Of a stretch of 64,000 bases of DNA, positions 8,626 to 16,387 are shown one piece after another. This DNA comes from Sphingobium nicotianae. Its GTDB lineage: Bacteria > Pseudomonadota > Alphaproteobacteria > Sphingomonadales > Sphingomonadaceae. A program made the translations under genes and the position numbers. Location: positions 248,001-312,000 of the forward strand of contig NZ_JAHGAW010000003.1 in assembly GCF_018603885.1 (NCBI RefSeq), read 5' to 3'. Position 1 is the stretch's first letter. Each line of letters starts with the position of its first letter. The notes below the pieces were generated by a model that did not search any database, had not been told where the DNA came from, and was given only the letters and a program-made list of their open reading frames with translations.

Positions 8626-9576
8626 CTAGGCGGCGAACGCTCGTTTGAGCGCACGCCGCTTGTCGGCCTCGGCGCGGATCGAGACGTCCGACTCGGCATT
8701 GAACTCGAAGGCGTGATAGGCGCCCGGATAGACATGCAGCTCGGTGGGTACCCCCGCCGCCGCGAGCCGGGCCGCATAGGCCATGTCTTCCTCCAGGAAG
8801 AGATCGAGTGCGCCGACCGAGATATAGGCGGGCGGCAGGCCGGCGAGATCCTTCGCGCGGGCGGCCGCCGCATAAGGCGAGACATCGTCGCCGCCCGGCG
8901 CGGCGCCGAGATAGGCGGTCCAGGCGAAGACATTATGATCATGCTGCCAGATGAAATCGCCGACATGCGGGTTCTGCGCGCCGTTGGCAGCGGTGCGGTC
9001 ATCCAGCATCGGATAGACGAGGAGCTGGAAGCAGAGCTTGTAGAGCCCCTTGTCGCGCGCGAGGAGCGCGGTCGCAGCGGCGAGACCGCCGCCAGCGCTA
9101 TCGCCGCCGATAGCGATCCGGTCGGTATCGATGCCGAGGGCGGCCGCTTCCTTGTTCAGCCAGGCGAGCACGGCATGGGCATCCTCGGCCGCGCCGGGCG
9201 CCTTCGTTTCCGGAGCGAGGCGATAATCGACCGACACGACGAGGCATTTGACCTCATCGGCGGTGCGCACCGCGCCGGCGCCGCTGCTCTCGGCCGTTCC
9301 CATCACATAGCCGCCACCATGGAGATAGAGCAGCACCGGCACTTTGCCCGTGGCGTCGGTCGGCCGATAAAGCGTCACCGGGACGTCGGGGGCGCCGTCC
9401 GGCCCCGGCACCGTGCGATCCTCGATCGTCACATGGGGCCGGGCATAAGTGTCGCGCGGCATCGCCATCGTGCCCATCTGCGCGCGCATCGCCACGATCG
9501 TTTCGGTGCTGAGCGTGATGCCGGGGAAGACATCGAGCATCGCTGTAAGCTCGGGGTCGACAAGATGACGGCTCAT
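8626..9576 (-). CDS. Alpha/beta hydrolase, hormone-sensitive-lipase-type esterase
   Basis: This 316-residue enzyme has the HSL-family oxyanion motif LHGGGYVMG (about residue 86), the nucleophile elbow GGDSAGGGLA (about 160), Asp in GALDLF (about 258) and His in GAYHAF (about 288), a complete catalytic triad. The frame is open much further upstream, but the ATG at 9576 has AAGAGGAG about ten bases before it and gives the family's normal length. It would hydrolyse short acyl esters or lactone-like substrates in the cytoplasm. It lies just upstream of the MetE-like unit but 330 bases away. Upstream, TTGCGT-N17-TAGTTT at 9657-9629 is a possible promoter without the shared 12-mer. Confidence 0.88.
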   Translation of the reverse strand: MSRHLVDPELTAMLDVFPGITLSTETIVAMRAQMGTMAMPRDTYARPHVTIEDRTVPGPDGAPDVPVTLYRPTDATGKVPVLLYLHGGGYVMGTAESSGAGAVRTADEVKCLVVSVDYRLAPETKAPGAAEDAHAVLAWLNKEAAALGIDTDRIAIGGDSAGGGLAAATALLARDKGLYKLCFQLLVYPMLDDRTAANGAQNPHVGDFIWQHDHNVFAWTAYLGAAPGGDDVSPYAAAARAKDLAGLPPAYISVGALDLFLEEDMAYAARLAAAGVPTELHVYPGAYHAFEFNAESDVSIRAEADKRRALKRAFAA

Positions 9577-9783
9577 TGGGCAGGCGCTCCTCTTCCTGAC
9601 GCCGCGCAGGCACGGCATTTTCGGCGGCAAACTAGATAGGGACGTCACATCACGCAACGGACGATTCCGGCAGAAAAACAGGACTCTTGACGGCGACTCC
9701 GCGAAAGAGGATTGTCCGATACTGGAACATTTCGGGCACAGCATGGCTGCGGCGGCCGCCCGACGACACGGAGACAAGAGGCA

Positions 9784-12114
9784 ATGGCAAGCCGGGCAAC
9801 GGTCAACCGGACTCCCGAATGGCAGGCGATGCTGCGCCGCAGCCTGATCCGCATCGGCACCTTCTCGGGCTCGATCGGCCTCTATGCGCTGGCGCTGTTC
9901 CTGCTGCTCGCGCTGCTGAGCTACAAGGTGAGCGACGGATCGCTGAACACCGCGGCCGGCCCTGCGGTCGGCAACCTCATGGGCGCGGCCGGCGCCTGGG
10001 CGGCGGACATCTTCTATACGATCGCGGGCGTGCCCTCGCTGCTGGTGCTGCCGCTCATCCTCGTCTGCGCCCGCCGCCTGTGGGCCGATCAGGACATGGC
10101 CGGCTGGCAGGGGCAGATCGGCAAATGCCTCGCCGGCATCGCGCTCGTCGACATGGCGCTCTGGCTGCTCCAGCCCGAGCCGCTGGTCGGCCTGCCCGCG
10201 CGCTGGGGCGGCGTGCTCGGCTATTTGCCCGCCCACGGCCTTTCGATCCTGACCGCCAAGCTCGGCCAGCCGGCCAATTCGATCCTGCAATGGGCAATCC
10301 TGCTGGCAAGCTTCGCCGGGGGCATGTGGCTCTGGGTGCGCAGCCTCGCGCTCGAAAAGCCGCTCTGGCATCTCGCGCGTCCGGCCATGCCGAACTTCGC
10401 CGTGCTGCGCCTGCCCTTCCTGCGTCGTTCCGAGCGGGCCGACGCACTGCTCGACCAGCGCGAACGCGCGCCCTCCCGGGAGGCCGAGCCGCGCAAGGCG
10501 GTCGACGCGGCGCCCCGCCCGCCGATCAGCATCCAGTCGCCCAACACCAATGCCGTCACCAAGGCGTTCGGCCCGGTCTCCGGCCAGACCGACCTGTTCG
10601 GCAACAATGCCCTGCCCTCGCCCGAACTACTGACGCCGGCACCCGACAAGGCCGGGGCCAAGATCGACCGGCAAGGACTGGAGCGCAACGCCCGCCTGCT
10701 CGAGAGTGTGCTCGACGACTTCCATGTGAAGGGCGCGATCACCGAGGTGCGCCCGGGGCCAGTCGTCACCATGTACGAGCTGGAGCCAGCGCCCGGCATC
10801 AAGGCGAGCCGCGTGATCCAGCTTGCCGACGACATCGCCCGCAACATGTCGGCACTCTCGGCGCGCGTCGCGACTATTCCGGGCCGCACCGTCATCGGCA
10901 TCGAGCTGCCCAACGCCGACCGCGAATCGGTCGTACTGCACCAGCTCATCACCAGCACGGCGTTCGCCGAGGCCAAGGCCGCGCTGCCGATCATCCTGGG
11001 CAAGAACATCTTTGGCGAGCCGATCATCGCCGATCTCGCCGGCATGCCGCATCTGCTCGTCGCCGGCACCACCGGATCGGGCAAGTCGGTCGGCCTCAAT
11101 GCCATGATCCTGTCGCTGCTCTACCGGCTCACCCCCGACGAGCTGCGCCTGATCATGATCGACCCGAAGATGCTGGAGCTCAGCATCTACGACAATATCC
11201 CGCACCTGCTCTCGCCGGTCGTCACCGAGCCGGCCAAGGCGATCCGCGCGCTCAAATGGGCCGTGGAGCAGATGGAGGATCGCTACCGCATGATGGCGGC
11301 GATCGGCGTGCGCAACCTCGCCAACTATAACGAGAAGGTGCGCGCCGCGCTCGCCAAGGGCAAGGGCCTCGGCCGCCGCGTCCAGATCGGCTTCGACGAG
11401 ACGACGCGCCAGCCCATCTACGAGGATGAGGAGCTGGATTACCAGCCGCTGCCGCAGATCGTGGTGGTGGTCGACGAGCTGGCCGACCTGATGATGACGG
11501 CGGGCAAGGAAGTCGAATTCCTGATCCAGCGGCTGGCGCAGAAGGCGCGCGCGGCGGGCATCCACCTCATCCTCGCCACGCAGCGCCCCTCGGTCGACGT
11601 CATCACCGGCGTCATCAAGGCCAACCTGCCGACCCGCATCAGCTTCTTCGTCACCTCCAAGATCGACAGCCGCACCATCCTGGGCGAGCAGGGCGCCGAG
11701 CAGCTGCTCGGCAAGGGCGACATGCTGTTCATGGCGAGCGGCAAGGGCCTCGTGCGCGTCCACGGTCCCTTCGTCAGCGACGACGAGGTGCGGCTGGTCG
11801 CCGACCATTGGCGCAGCAAGGGCCAGCCCGACTATATCTCCTCGGTCACCGAGGAGCCGGAGGAAGGCAGCTTCGCGCTCGATGGCGTCGACCTGGGCGA
11901 CGACAGCGCCGACGCCAAGCTGTTCCGCAAGGCCTGCCAGCTCGTCTTCGAGAATCAGAAAGCCTCGACCAGCTGGCTGCAGCGCCAGATGCGCATCGGC
12001 TACAACAGCGCCGCGCGCCTCATCGAGAAGATGGAGGAGGAGGGACTCGTGGGCCCGCCCAACCATGTCGGCCGTCGCGACGTGCTGCGCGACGAAATGG
12101 GCAATCCGAAATAG
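9784..12114 (+). CDS. ftsK: DNA translocase FtsK
   Basis: This 776-residue FtsK/SpoIIIE ATPase has about four N-terminal membrane helices (residues 20-200), a short linker, then the motor with Walker A GTTGSGKSVG (about 430), IMIDPKMLELS, Walker B VVVVDELADLM (about 560), the RISFFVTSKIDSRTILGEQGAEQLLG stretch, and a C-terminal winged-helix gamma domain that reads chromosome polarity sequences. It anchors at the septum and pumps chromosome termini apart during division. The ATG at 9784 (RBS-like AAGAGG) is preferred to a TTG at 9712. TTGACG at 9687 may be its -35 element. An S51 peptidase gene and lolA follow on the same strand. Confidence 0.95.
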   Translation: MASRATVNRTPEWQAMLRRSLIRIGTFSGSIGLYALALFLLLALLSYKVSDGSLNTAAGPAVGNLMGAAGAWAADIFYTIAGVPSLLVLPLILVCARRLWADQDMAGWQGQIGKCLAGIALVDMALWLLQPEPLVGLPARWGGVLGYLPAHGLSILTAKLGQPANSILQWAILLASFAGGMWLWVRSLALEKPLWHLARPAMPNFAVLRLPFLRRSERADALLDQRERAPSREAEPRKAVDAAPRPPISIQSPNTNAVTKAFGPVSGQTDLFGNNALPSPELLTPAPDKAGAKIDRQGLERNARLLESVLDDFHVKGAITEVRPGPVVTMYELEPAPGIKASRVIQLADDIARNMSALSARVATIPGRTVIGIELPNADRESVVLHQLITSTAFAEAKAALPIILGKNIFGEPIIADLAGMPHLLVAGTTGSGKSVGLNAMILSLLYRLTPDELRLIMIDPKMLELSIYDNIPHLLSPVVTEPAKAIRALKWAVEQMEDRYRMMAAIGVRNLANYNEKVRAALAKGKGLGRRVQIGFDETTRQPIYEDEELDYQPLPQIVVVVDELADLMMTAGKEVEFLIQRLAQKARAAGIHLILATQRPSVDVITGVIKANLPTRISFFVTSKIDSRTILGEQGAEQLLGKGDMLFMASGKGLVRVHGPFVSDDEVRLVADHWRSKGQPDYISSVTEEPEEGSFALDGVDLGDDSADAKLFRKACQLVFENQKASTSWLQRQMRIGYNSAARLIEKMEEEGLVGPPNHVGRRDVLRDEMGNPK

Positions 12115-12135
12115 GCGGATGTCGCCGGCCCCGAC

Positions 12136-12798
12136 ATGAAGCTCTTCCTGACCTCTTATGGCCTGGGCGGCCATGATCAGTTGCTCGTCGACATGGTGGA
12201 CAAGCCGGGCGCGCGGATGGCGATCATCACCAATGCGCTCGACGCCTTCCCGATCGAGGCGCAGCAGGCCTATTGGAAGATCAAGCCCGATTTCCTGATG
12301 GAGATGATCGACCTCGGCTTCGATCCGTCGCTCGTCGATCTGCGCCGTTTCTTCGGCCGGCCTGCCGATCTCGCCCGGGTGATGGCGCCGATGCGGCTCG
12401 TCTGGGCCGTCGGCGGCAACAGCTTCCTGCTGCGCCGGGCGATGCGCGACAGCGGTTTCGACGCGCTTCTGCCCGACATGCTGGCGGATGGCATCGTCTG
12501 TGGCGGCGTCAGCGCGGGCGCCTGCGTGATGAGCGAGGATATGCGCGCGATCGCGCTAATGGACGCGCCGGAGGAGCGCGCGCCGGGCTATGCGACGGAC
12601 GACCCGATCGACAGGGGCCTCGGCCTCGTGCCGTTCACGATCATCCCGCATTATCGATCGGACCATGCCGAGGCGGAAGGCGCCGAGAACGGCGTCGCCT
12701 TCGCGCGGGCGAACGGCATCGCGCACGTGCCGCTGCGCGATGGCCAGGTCATCGTGCGGCGCGGCGACGCGATCGAGACATTGCCCCCGCGCGGCTGA
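12136..12798 (+). CDS. Peptidase S51 family (dipeptidase E-like)
   Basis: This 220-residue cytoplasmic protein has the S51 architecture: an N-terminal beta strand MKLFLTSYGLGG, the GGNSFLLRR element, the nucleophile elbow GGVSAGAC (Ser near residue 126) and IIPHYRSDH with the likely catalytic His. Dipeptidase E cleaves Asp-X dipeptides; other members are cyanophycinases or of unknown specificity. It starts 21 bases after ftsK, so it is probably translated from the ftsK message. The length is normal for the family. The exact substrate is not predictable. Confidence 0.82.
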   Translation: MKLFLTSYGLGGHDQLLVDMVDKPGARMAIITNALDAFPIEAQQAYWKIKPDFLMEMIDLGFDPSLVDLRRFFGRPADLARVMAPMRLVWAVGGNSFLLRRAMRDSGFDALLPDMLADGIVCGGVSAGACVMSEDMRAIALMDAPEERAPGYATDDPIDRGLGLVPFTIIPHYRSDHAEAEGAENGVAFARANGIAHVPLRDGQVIVRRGDAIETLPPRG

Positions 12799-12849
12799 GC
12801 CCTTGCCGCATTCAGTGGACATTCAACGCCGCTGCCTTATCTCGGCGCC

Positions 12850-13503
12850 ATGACGAGACGACATCAACGCTTCACTCGCGCGCTCATCCTCGGCGCGACC
12901 CTTGCTCTTCCGATCGCCGGCATCGCCCCCGTCGCGTCTGCCCAGGCGCAGACGACGGACGACCTTTCCGCAGTCAATCGCGCCATCCGGGCGCTCTCCA
13001 CGCTCTCGGGCAATTTCACCCAGACGGATGCCAGGGGCCAGGTCCAGTCGGGCAAGCTGCTGCTCAAGCAGCCAGGGCAGATCCGCTTCGATTATGGCGC
13101 GGGCGACCTGCTGATCGTGGCGGATGGCAAATCGCTCTACATGGTCGACTATCAGGTGGGCCAGGTGCAGCGCTGGCCGATCCGTAATTCGCCGCTCGGT
13201 GCCCTGCTCGATCCGACGCGCGATCTCGCCAAATATGGCAAGCTCGCGCCAACCGGCGATCCGCGCGTCGTCTCGGTGGAGGTGCGCGATCCGGGCCATC
13301 CCGAATATGGCGTGATCAGCCTGATCTTCATGCGCAAGCCCGGTGCTCCAGCCGGCCTGGAGCTGTACGGCTGGGTCGCCAAGGACGCGCAGGGCAACCG
13401 CACCAGCATCCGCCTGACCAACCTGAGCTATGGCAGCGCGATCGCCGATTCGGCGTTCAAGTGGCGCGATCCGCGACCCAATCGCGGCGTCGGCCCGCGC
13501 TGA
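12850..13503 (+). CDS. lolA: Outer-membrane lipoprotein carrier protein LolA
   Basis: This 217-residue periplasmic protein has a signal peptide (hydrophobic residues 10-32, cleavage near ASAQA). The mature part matches LolA: LSTLSGNFTQTDARG, then a Q-S-G-K-L-L-L-K-Q-P-G-Q-I-R-F-D-Y pattern, DGKSLYMVDYQ and LGALLDP. LolA accepts lipoproteins from LolCDE and hands them to the outer-membrane receptor. An ftsK-lolA neighbourhood is common in proteobacteria; here one peptidase gene is inserted between them. A terminator follows at 13680. Confidence 0.92.
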   Translation: MTRRHQRFTRALILGATLALPIAGIAPVASAQAQTTDDLSAVNRAIRALSTLSGNFTQTDARGQVQSGKLLLKQPGQIRFDYGAGDLLIVADGKSLYMVDYQVGQVQRWPIRNSPLGALLDPTRDLAKYGKLAPTGDPRVVSVEVRDPGHPEYGVISLIFMRKPGAPAGLELYGWVAKDAQGNRTSIRLTNLSYGSAIADSAFKWRDPRPNRGVGPR

Positions 13504-13679
13504 TTGCGCGATGAACCGAGAGGCATGGCCGATGAACTTGTTTCTGACATTTTTCATTCATCCGGCGCTCATCTGAGCCGCGTTATCCAATCCTCGTGGC
13601 GCTGGAACGCAGCCGGGATTCCCCCCTGTTGCTCGGCTCGTTCCGGTCCACATGCAGCGTCGAACAAGCGCTCTAGAGA

Positions 13680-13713
13680 CCCCCGCTCCATGCCCCCCGG
13701 AGCGGGGGTTTTT
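13680..13713 (+). terminator. Rho-independent terminator downstream of lolA
   Basis: A perfect 10-bp stem, CCCCCGCTCC (13680-13689) with GGAGCGGGGG (13699-13708), is followed at once by five T. It lies 177 bases beyond the lolA stop. The stretch 13504-13679 between them shows no gene; a short untranslated or small-RNA transcript ending here is possible but unsupported. Confidence 0.85.
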
Positions 13714-13778
13714 GCTGCCAGCAAAAAATGTCGCGCCGGGCTTGGGTTCGCGCAAAAGGGCCGCTAGTGACTCGCTCC

Positions 13779-14588
13779 ATGTCGACAAGAACCAAAACAG
13801 AGACGCTCAAGGTCGCTTCCTGGAATATCAACAGCGTCCGCGCCCGGCTCGAGATCGTCGAGCGCTTCCTGACCGAGCACCAGCCGGACATTCTCTGCCT
13901 GCAGGAAACCAAGGTGATCGACGGGACTTTCCCGGAAGGGATGTTCCGGCGCCTCGGTTATAATCATCAGGTGCTGCACGGCCAGAAAATGCACCACGGC
14001 GTGGCGATCGTCAGCAAGGTGCCGATACGCGACGACGACCGCCTCGACTGGCAGGCGAACGGCGAGGCGCGCCATGTCGGCGTGCGCCTCGAGAATGGGC
14101 TGCGCATCGAGAATGTCTATATTCCCGCCGGCGGCGAGGAGCCGGACCGCACGATCAACCCCAAGTTCGGTCAGAAGCTCGATTTCTTCGAGCGGATGAT
14201 CGACTGGTCCGCCAAGCTCGACGTGCCGACCTTGCTGGTGGGCGACTTCAACGTCGCACCGCTCGAATGCGATGTGTGGAGCCACAAGCAGTTGATCAAT
14301 GTCGTCAGCCATACCGCCGTGGAATGCGAACTCATGGACCGGCTGCAAAAGGCGCATGACTGGGTCGACATCGGCCGCAAATTCTATCCTGCGCCCGAGC
14401 GGCTCTTCACCTGGTGGAGCTATCGCGCGATCGACTGGCAGAAGGCGGATCGCGGAAGGCGGCTCGACCATATGTGGGCGAGCCCCGCCATCGCCGAGAA
14501 GGCCGTGTCGCACGAAGTGGTCGAGAGCGCCCGCAGCTGGACGCGCCCTTCCGACCATGCGCCGCTGATCACCGAGTTCGCGTTCTGA
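13779..14588 (+). CDS. xth: Exodeoxyribonuclease III (AP endonuclease)
   Basis: This 269-residue protein matches ExoIII in length and motifs: [13 protein letters not shown] at the start of the fold, ILCLQETKV with the metal-binding Glu (about residue 45), [19 protein letters not shown] and the terminal [10 protein letters not shown] catalytic His. It repairs abasic sites and removes 3' blocks. The ATG at 13779 is chosen because the fold starts about ten residues later; an in-frame ATG at 13728 would start right behind the terminator. The ribosome-binding site is weak. Its TGA shares one base with the ATG of ribA, so the two are translationally coupled. Confidence 0.93.
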   Translation: MSTRTKTETLKVASWNINSVRARLEIVERFLTEHQPDILCLQETKVIDGTFPEGMFRRLGYNHQVLHGQKMHHGVAIVSKVPIRDDDRLDWQANGEARHVGVRLENGLRIENVYIPAGGEEPDRTINPKFGQKLDFFERMIDWSAKLDVPTLLVGDFNVAPLECDVWSHKQLINVVSHTAVECELMDRLQKAHDWVDIGRKFYPAPERLFTWWSYRAIDWQKADRGRRLDHMWASPAIAEKAVSHEVVESARSWTRPSDHAPLITEFAF

Positions 14589-15667
14589 TGGACGCCCGCG
14601 CGGCCGACAGCAGACAGGCCGCTCGGGCGATCGACGCGCTGCGCCGCGGCTGGCCGATCGGCCTCGCCGGTGCGGAGGGTGCGCTGACCCTGCTGCCGAT
14701 CGAAGGAGCGACGCCGGCGAGCCTCGCGGCCTTCGACCCCGACGCGCGCGCGCCATTGCTGATCTCCGCATCGCGCGCCGTGACGCTCAAGCTCGTCAAC
14801 CAGCTGGCCGCGGCGGATACGGCCGCGCCGGTGCTGATCGCACGCGATCGCTGGATCGACGGGCCGGCCGCCGCCATGGCGATCGCCGACCCGGTGAGCG
14901 ACCTCGCGACGCCGTTCAAGGGGCCGTTCCGGGCGCTGCCGCTTGTCCATGGCGACGCGGCGATCGCGGCCCTGGAGCTGGCGCGGCTGGCAGGATTGCT
15001 CCCGGCCTATTTCGTCGGCGAAGCCGATGCGCCGGTGGAGGCGCGCTGCACGGTGGGCGACATTGCCGCGTTCAGCGATGCGTCGAGCCTCATGATCGCC
15101 GCTCGCGCCCGCCTGCCGATCGACGCCAAGGTCGACTCCGAGATCATCGCCTTCCGCTCGACACAGGACCCGCAGGAGCATGTCGCCCTGATCCTGGGCG
15201 AGCGCGACGGGACGCCGCCGGTCGTGCGGCTGCACAGCGAGTGCCTGACCGGTGACGTGCTCGGCAGCCTCAAATGCGATTGCGGGCCGCAGCTCCATGC
15301 GGCGCTGCACGAGATCGCCGAGGCGCGCTGGGGCGTGCTGCTCTATCTGCGTCAGGAAGGGCGCGGCATCGGCCTCATCAACAAGCTGCGCGCCTATCAG
15401 CTGCAGGATCAGGGCTTCGACACGGTAGACGCCAACACGCGGCTGGGCTTCGCGATCGATGCGCGCGATTTCGGCGTGGCGGCGCGGATGCTGGACCTGC
15501 TCGGCATCGGCCAGGTGCGGCTGCTCACCAACAATCCCGCCAAGGTTGCCGGGCTGGAAGCGGCGGGCGTCACGGTGGCCGAGCGGCTGCCGCTGGCACT
15601 GCCGAGCAATCCCTTCAACGAGCGCTACCTCGCCACCAAGCGGGACCGCACCGGGCACGATCTGTGA
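14588..15667 (+). CDS. ribA: GTP cyclohydrolase II with degenerate RibB-like N-terminal domain
   Basis: This 359-residue protein is longer than stand-alone RibA (about 200). Residues 170-359 are a complete GTP cyclohydrolase II: zinc cysteines in [17 protein letters not shown] (about 219, 230, 232), [11 protein letters not shown] and the LLTNNPAKV region. It makes the first riboflavin pathway intermediate from GTP. Residues 1-165 follow the layout of DHBP synthase ([25 protein letters not shown]), but the acidic R-E-N-E-G-D active site is absent, so this half is probably structural or regulatory. It overlaps xth upstream by one base and the L,D-transpeptidase-like gene downstream by four. Confidence 0.9.
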   Translation: MDARAADSRQAARAIDALRRGWPIGLAGAEGALTLLPIEGATPASLAAFDPDARAPLLISASRAVTLKLVNQLAAADTAAPVLIARDRWIDGPAAAMAIADPVSDLATPFKGPFRALPLVHGDAAIAALELARLAGLLPAYFVGEADAPVEARCTVGDIAAFSDASSLMIAARARLPIDAKVDSEIIAFRSTQDPQEHVALILGERDGTPPVVRLHSECLTGDVLGSLKCDCGPQLHAALHEIAEARWGVLLYLRQEGRGIGLINKLRAYQLQDQGFDTVDANTRLGFAIDARDFGVAARMLDLLGIGQVRLLTNNPAKVAGLEAAGVTVAERLPLALPSNPFNERYLATKRDRTGHDL

Positions 15668-16191
15668 CCCCAGGACCGATTGTGGTCGACGGCGCGGCGG
15701 GGACGCTGACGCTGGGCGACTGGTTCTGCCCCTGCGTAATCGGCAAGGGCGGCCTCATCGCCCCCGCCGACAAGCGCGAGGGCGACGGCGCGACGCCGAT
15801 CGGCGACTGGGCCATCAAGGGCGTGCTGCTGCGGCCGGGGCGGATTGGGCGCGGGCATGCGCCGGACTTGCCGTGGCGCTGGATCCGGGAGAATGACGGC
15901 TGGTGCGACGACCCCGCCGATCCGGCCTATAATCGCCCGGTCCAGCTCCCCCGCCCGACCAGCCACGAGCGATTGGCGCACGAGGATCAGGCTTATGACG
16001 TCATTGTCGTGCTGGGGCATAATGATGCGCCACCGGTGCCGGGGATGGGCAGCGCGATCTTCTTTCATCAATGGGTGATCGGGGAGGATGGCGCGCCCAG
16101 GCCGACCGAAGGCTGCGTCGCAGTAGCGCCGGAGAGCATGCGGGCGGTGCTGGGGATGTTGCGGCCGGGCATGATGATGCGGATTCAGTAA
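15664..16191 (+). CDS. L,D-transpeptidase catalytic-domain (YkuD) family protein
   Basis: This 175-residue protein begins at a GTG that overlaps the ribA stop (GTGA). It shows the YkuD catalytic block: [16 protein letters not shown] with the conserved His and TEGCVAV with the nucleophilic Cys (residue 151). It also has the earlier [10 protein letters not shown] element. No signal peptide or membrane segment is visible, which is unusual for an enzyme that would cross-link or trim periplasmic peptidoglycan. Family members of this short type are common in alphaproteobacteria and poorly studied. Translational coupling to ribA does not by itself imply a shared pathway. Confidence 0.83.
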   Translation: MTPGPIVVDGAAGTLTLGDWFCPCVIGKGGLIAPADKREGDGATPIGDWAIKGVLLRPGRIGRGHAPDLPWRWIRENDGWCDDPADPAYNRPVQLPRPTSHERLAHEDQAYDVIVVLGHNDAPPVPGMGSAIFFHQWVIGEDGAPRPTEGCVAVAPESMRAVLGMLRPGMMMRIQ

Positions 16192-16198
16192 TTTCCCT

Positions 16199-16374
16199 CC
16201 GTTCGTTTCGAGCTGAGGTTCGAGCGAAGTCGAGAACCGGAGTCGAGAAATGCAGCGCTGCGCTGGCGTTCTCGACAACCGTCTCGACTTCAGTCCCAAA
16301 GGGACTGAAGTTTATCCTGAGCGCCTGCTGCAGGCAGGCGGTCGAAGGGCTCGACGGCCGCTCGAAACGAACGG
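16199..16374. repeat. 176-bp palindromic element between convergent genes
   Basis: The ends are a perfect 14-bp inverted repeat: CCGTTCGTTTCGAG at 16199-16212 and CTCGAAACGAACGG at 16361-16374. The inside holds further paired parts (for example TTCAGTCCC-N3-GGGACTGAA near 16290) and a GGTCGAAGGGCTCGA core. It begins 8 bases after one stop codon and ends 14 bases before the opposing one. It resembles repeats at 25079 and 30809. Confidence 0.75.
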
Positions 16375-16387
16375 GGATGGGTTTACC

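Noticed and set aside
8626..10371. Long minus-strand open frame extending the esterase to 581 residues
   Set aside because: The upstream 265 codons are antisense to ftsK, rich in Arg/Gln/Asp, and unlike any esterase; the ATG at 9576 has a good ribosome-binding site and family-like start.
10627..12174. 515-codon minus-strand frame antisense to ftsK
   Set aside because: Shadow of ftsK with no recognisable motif or start signal.
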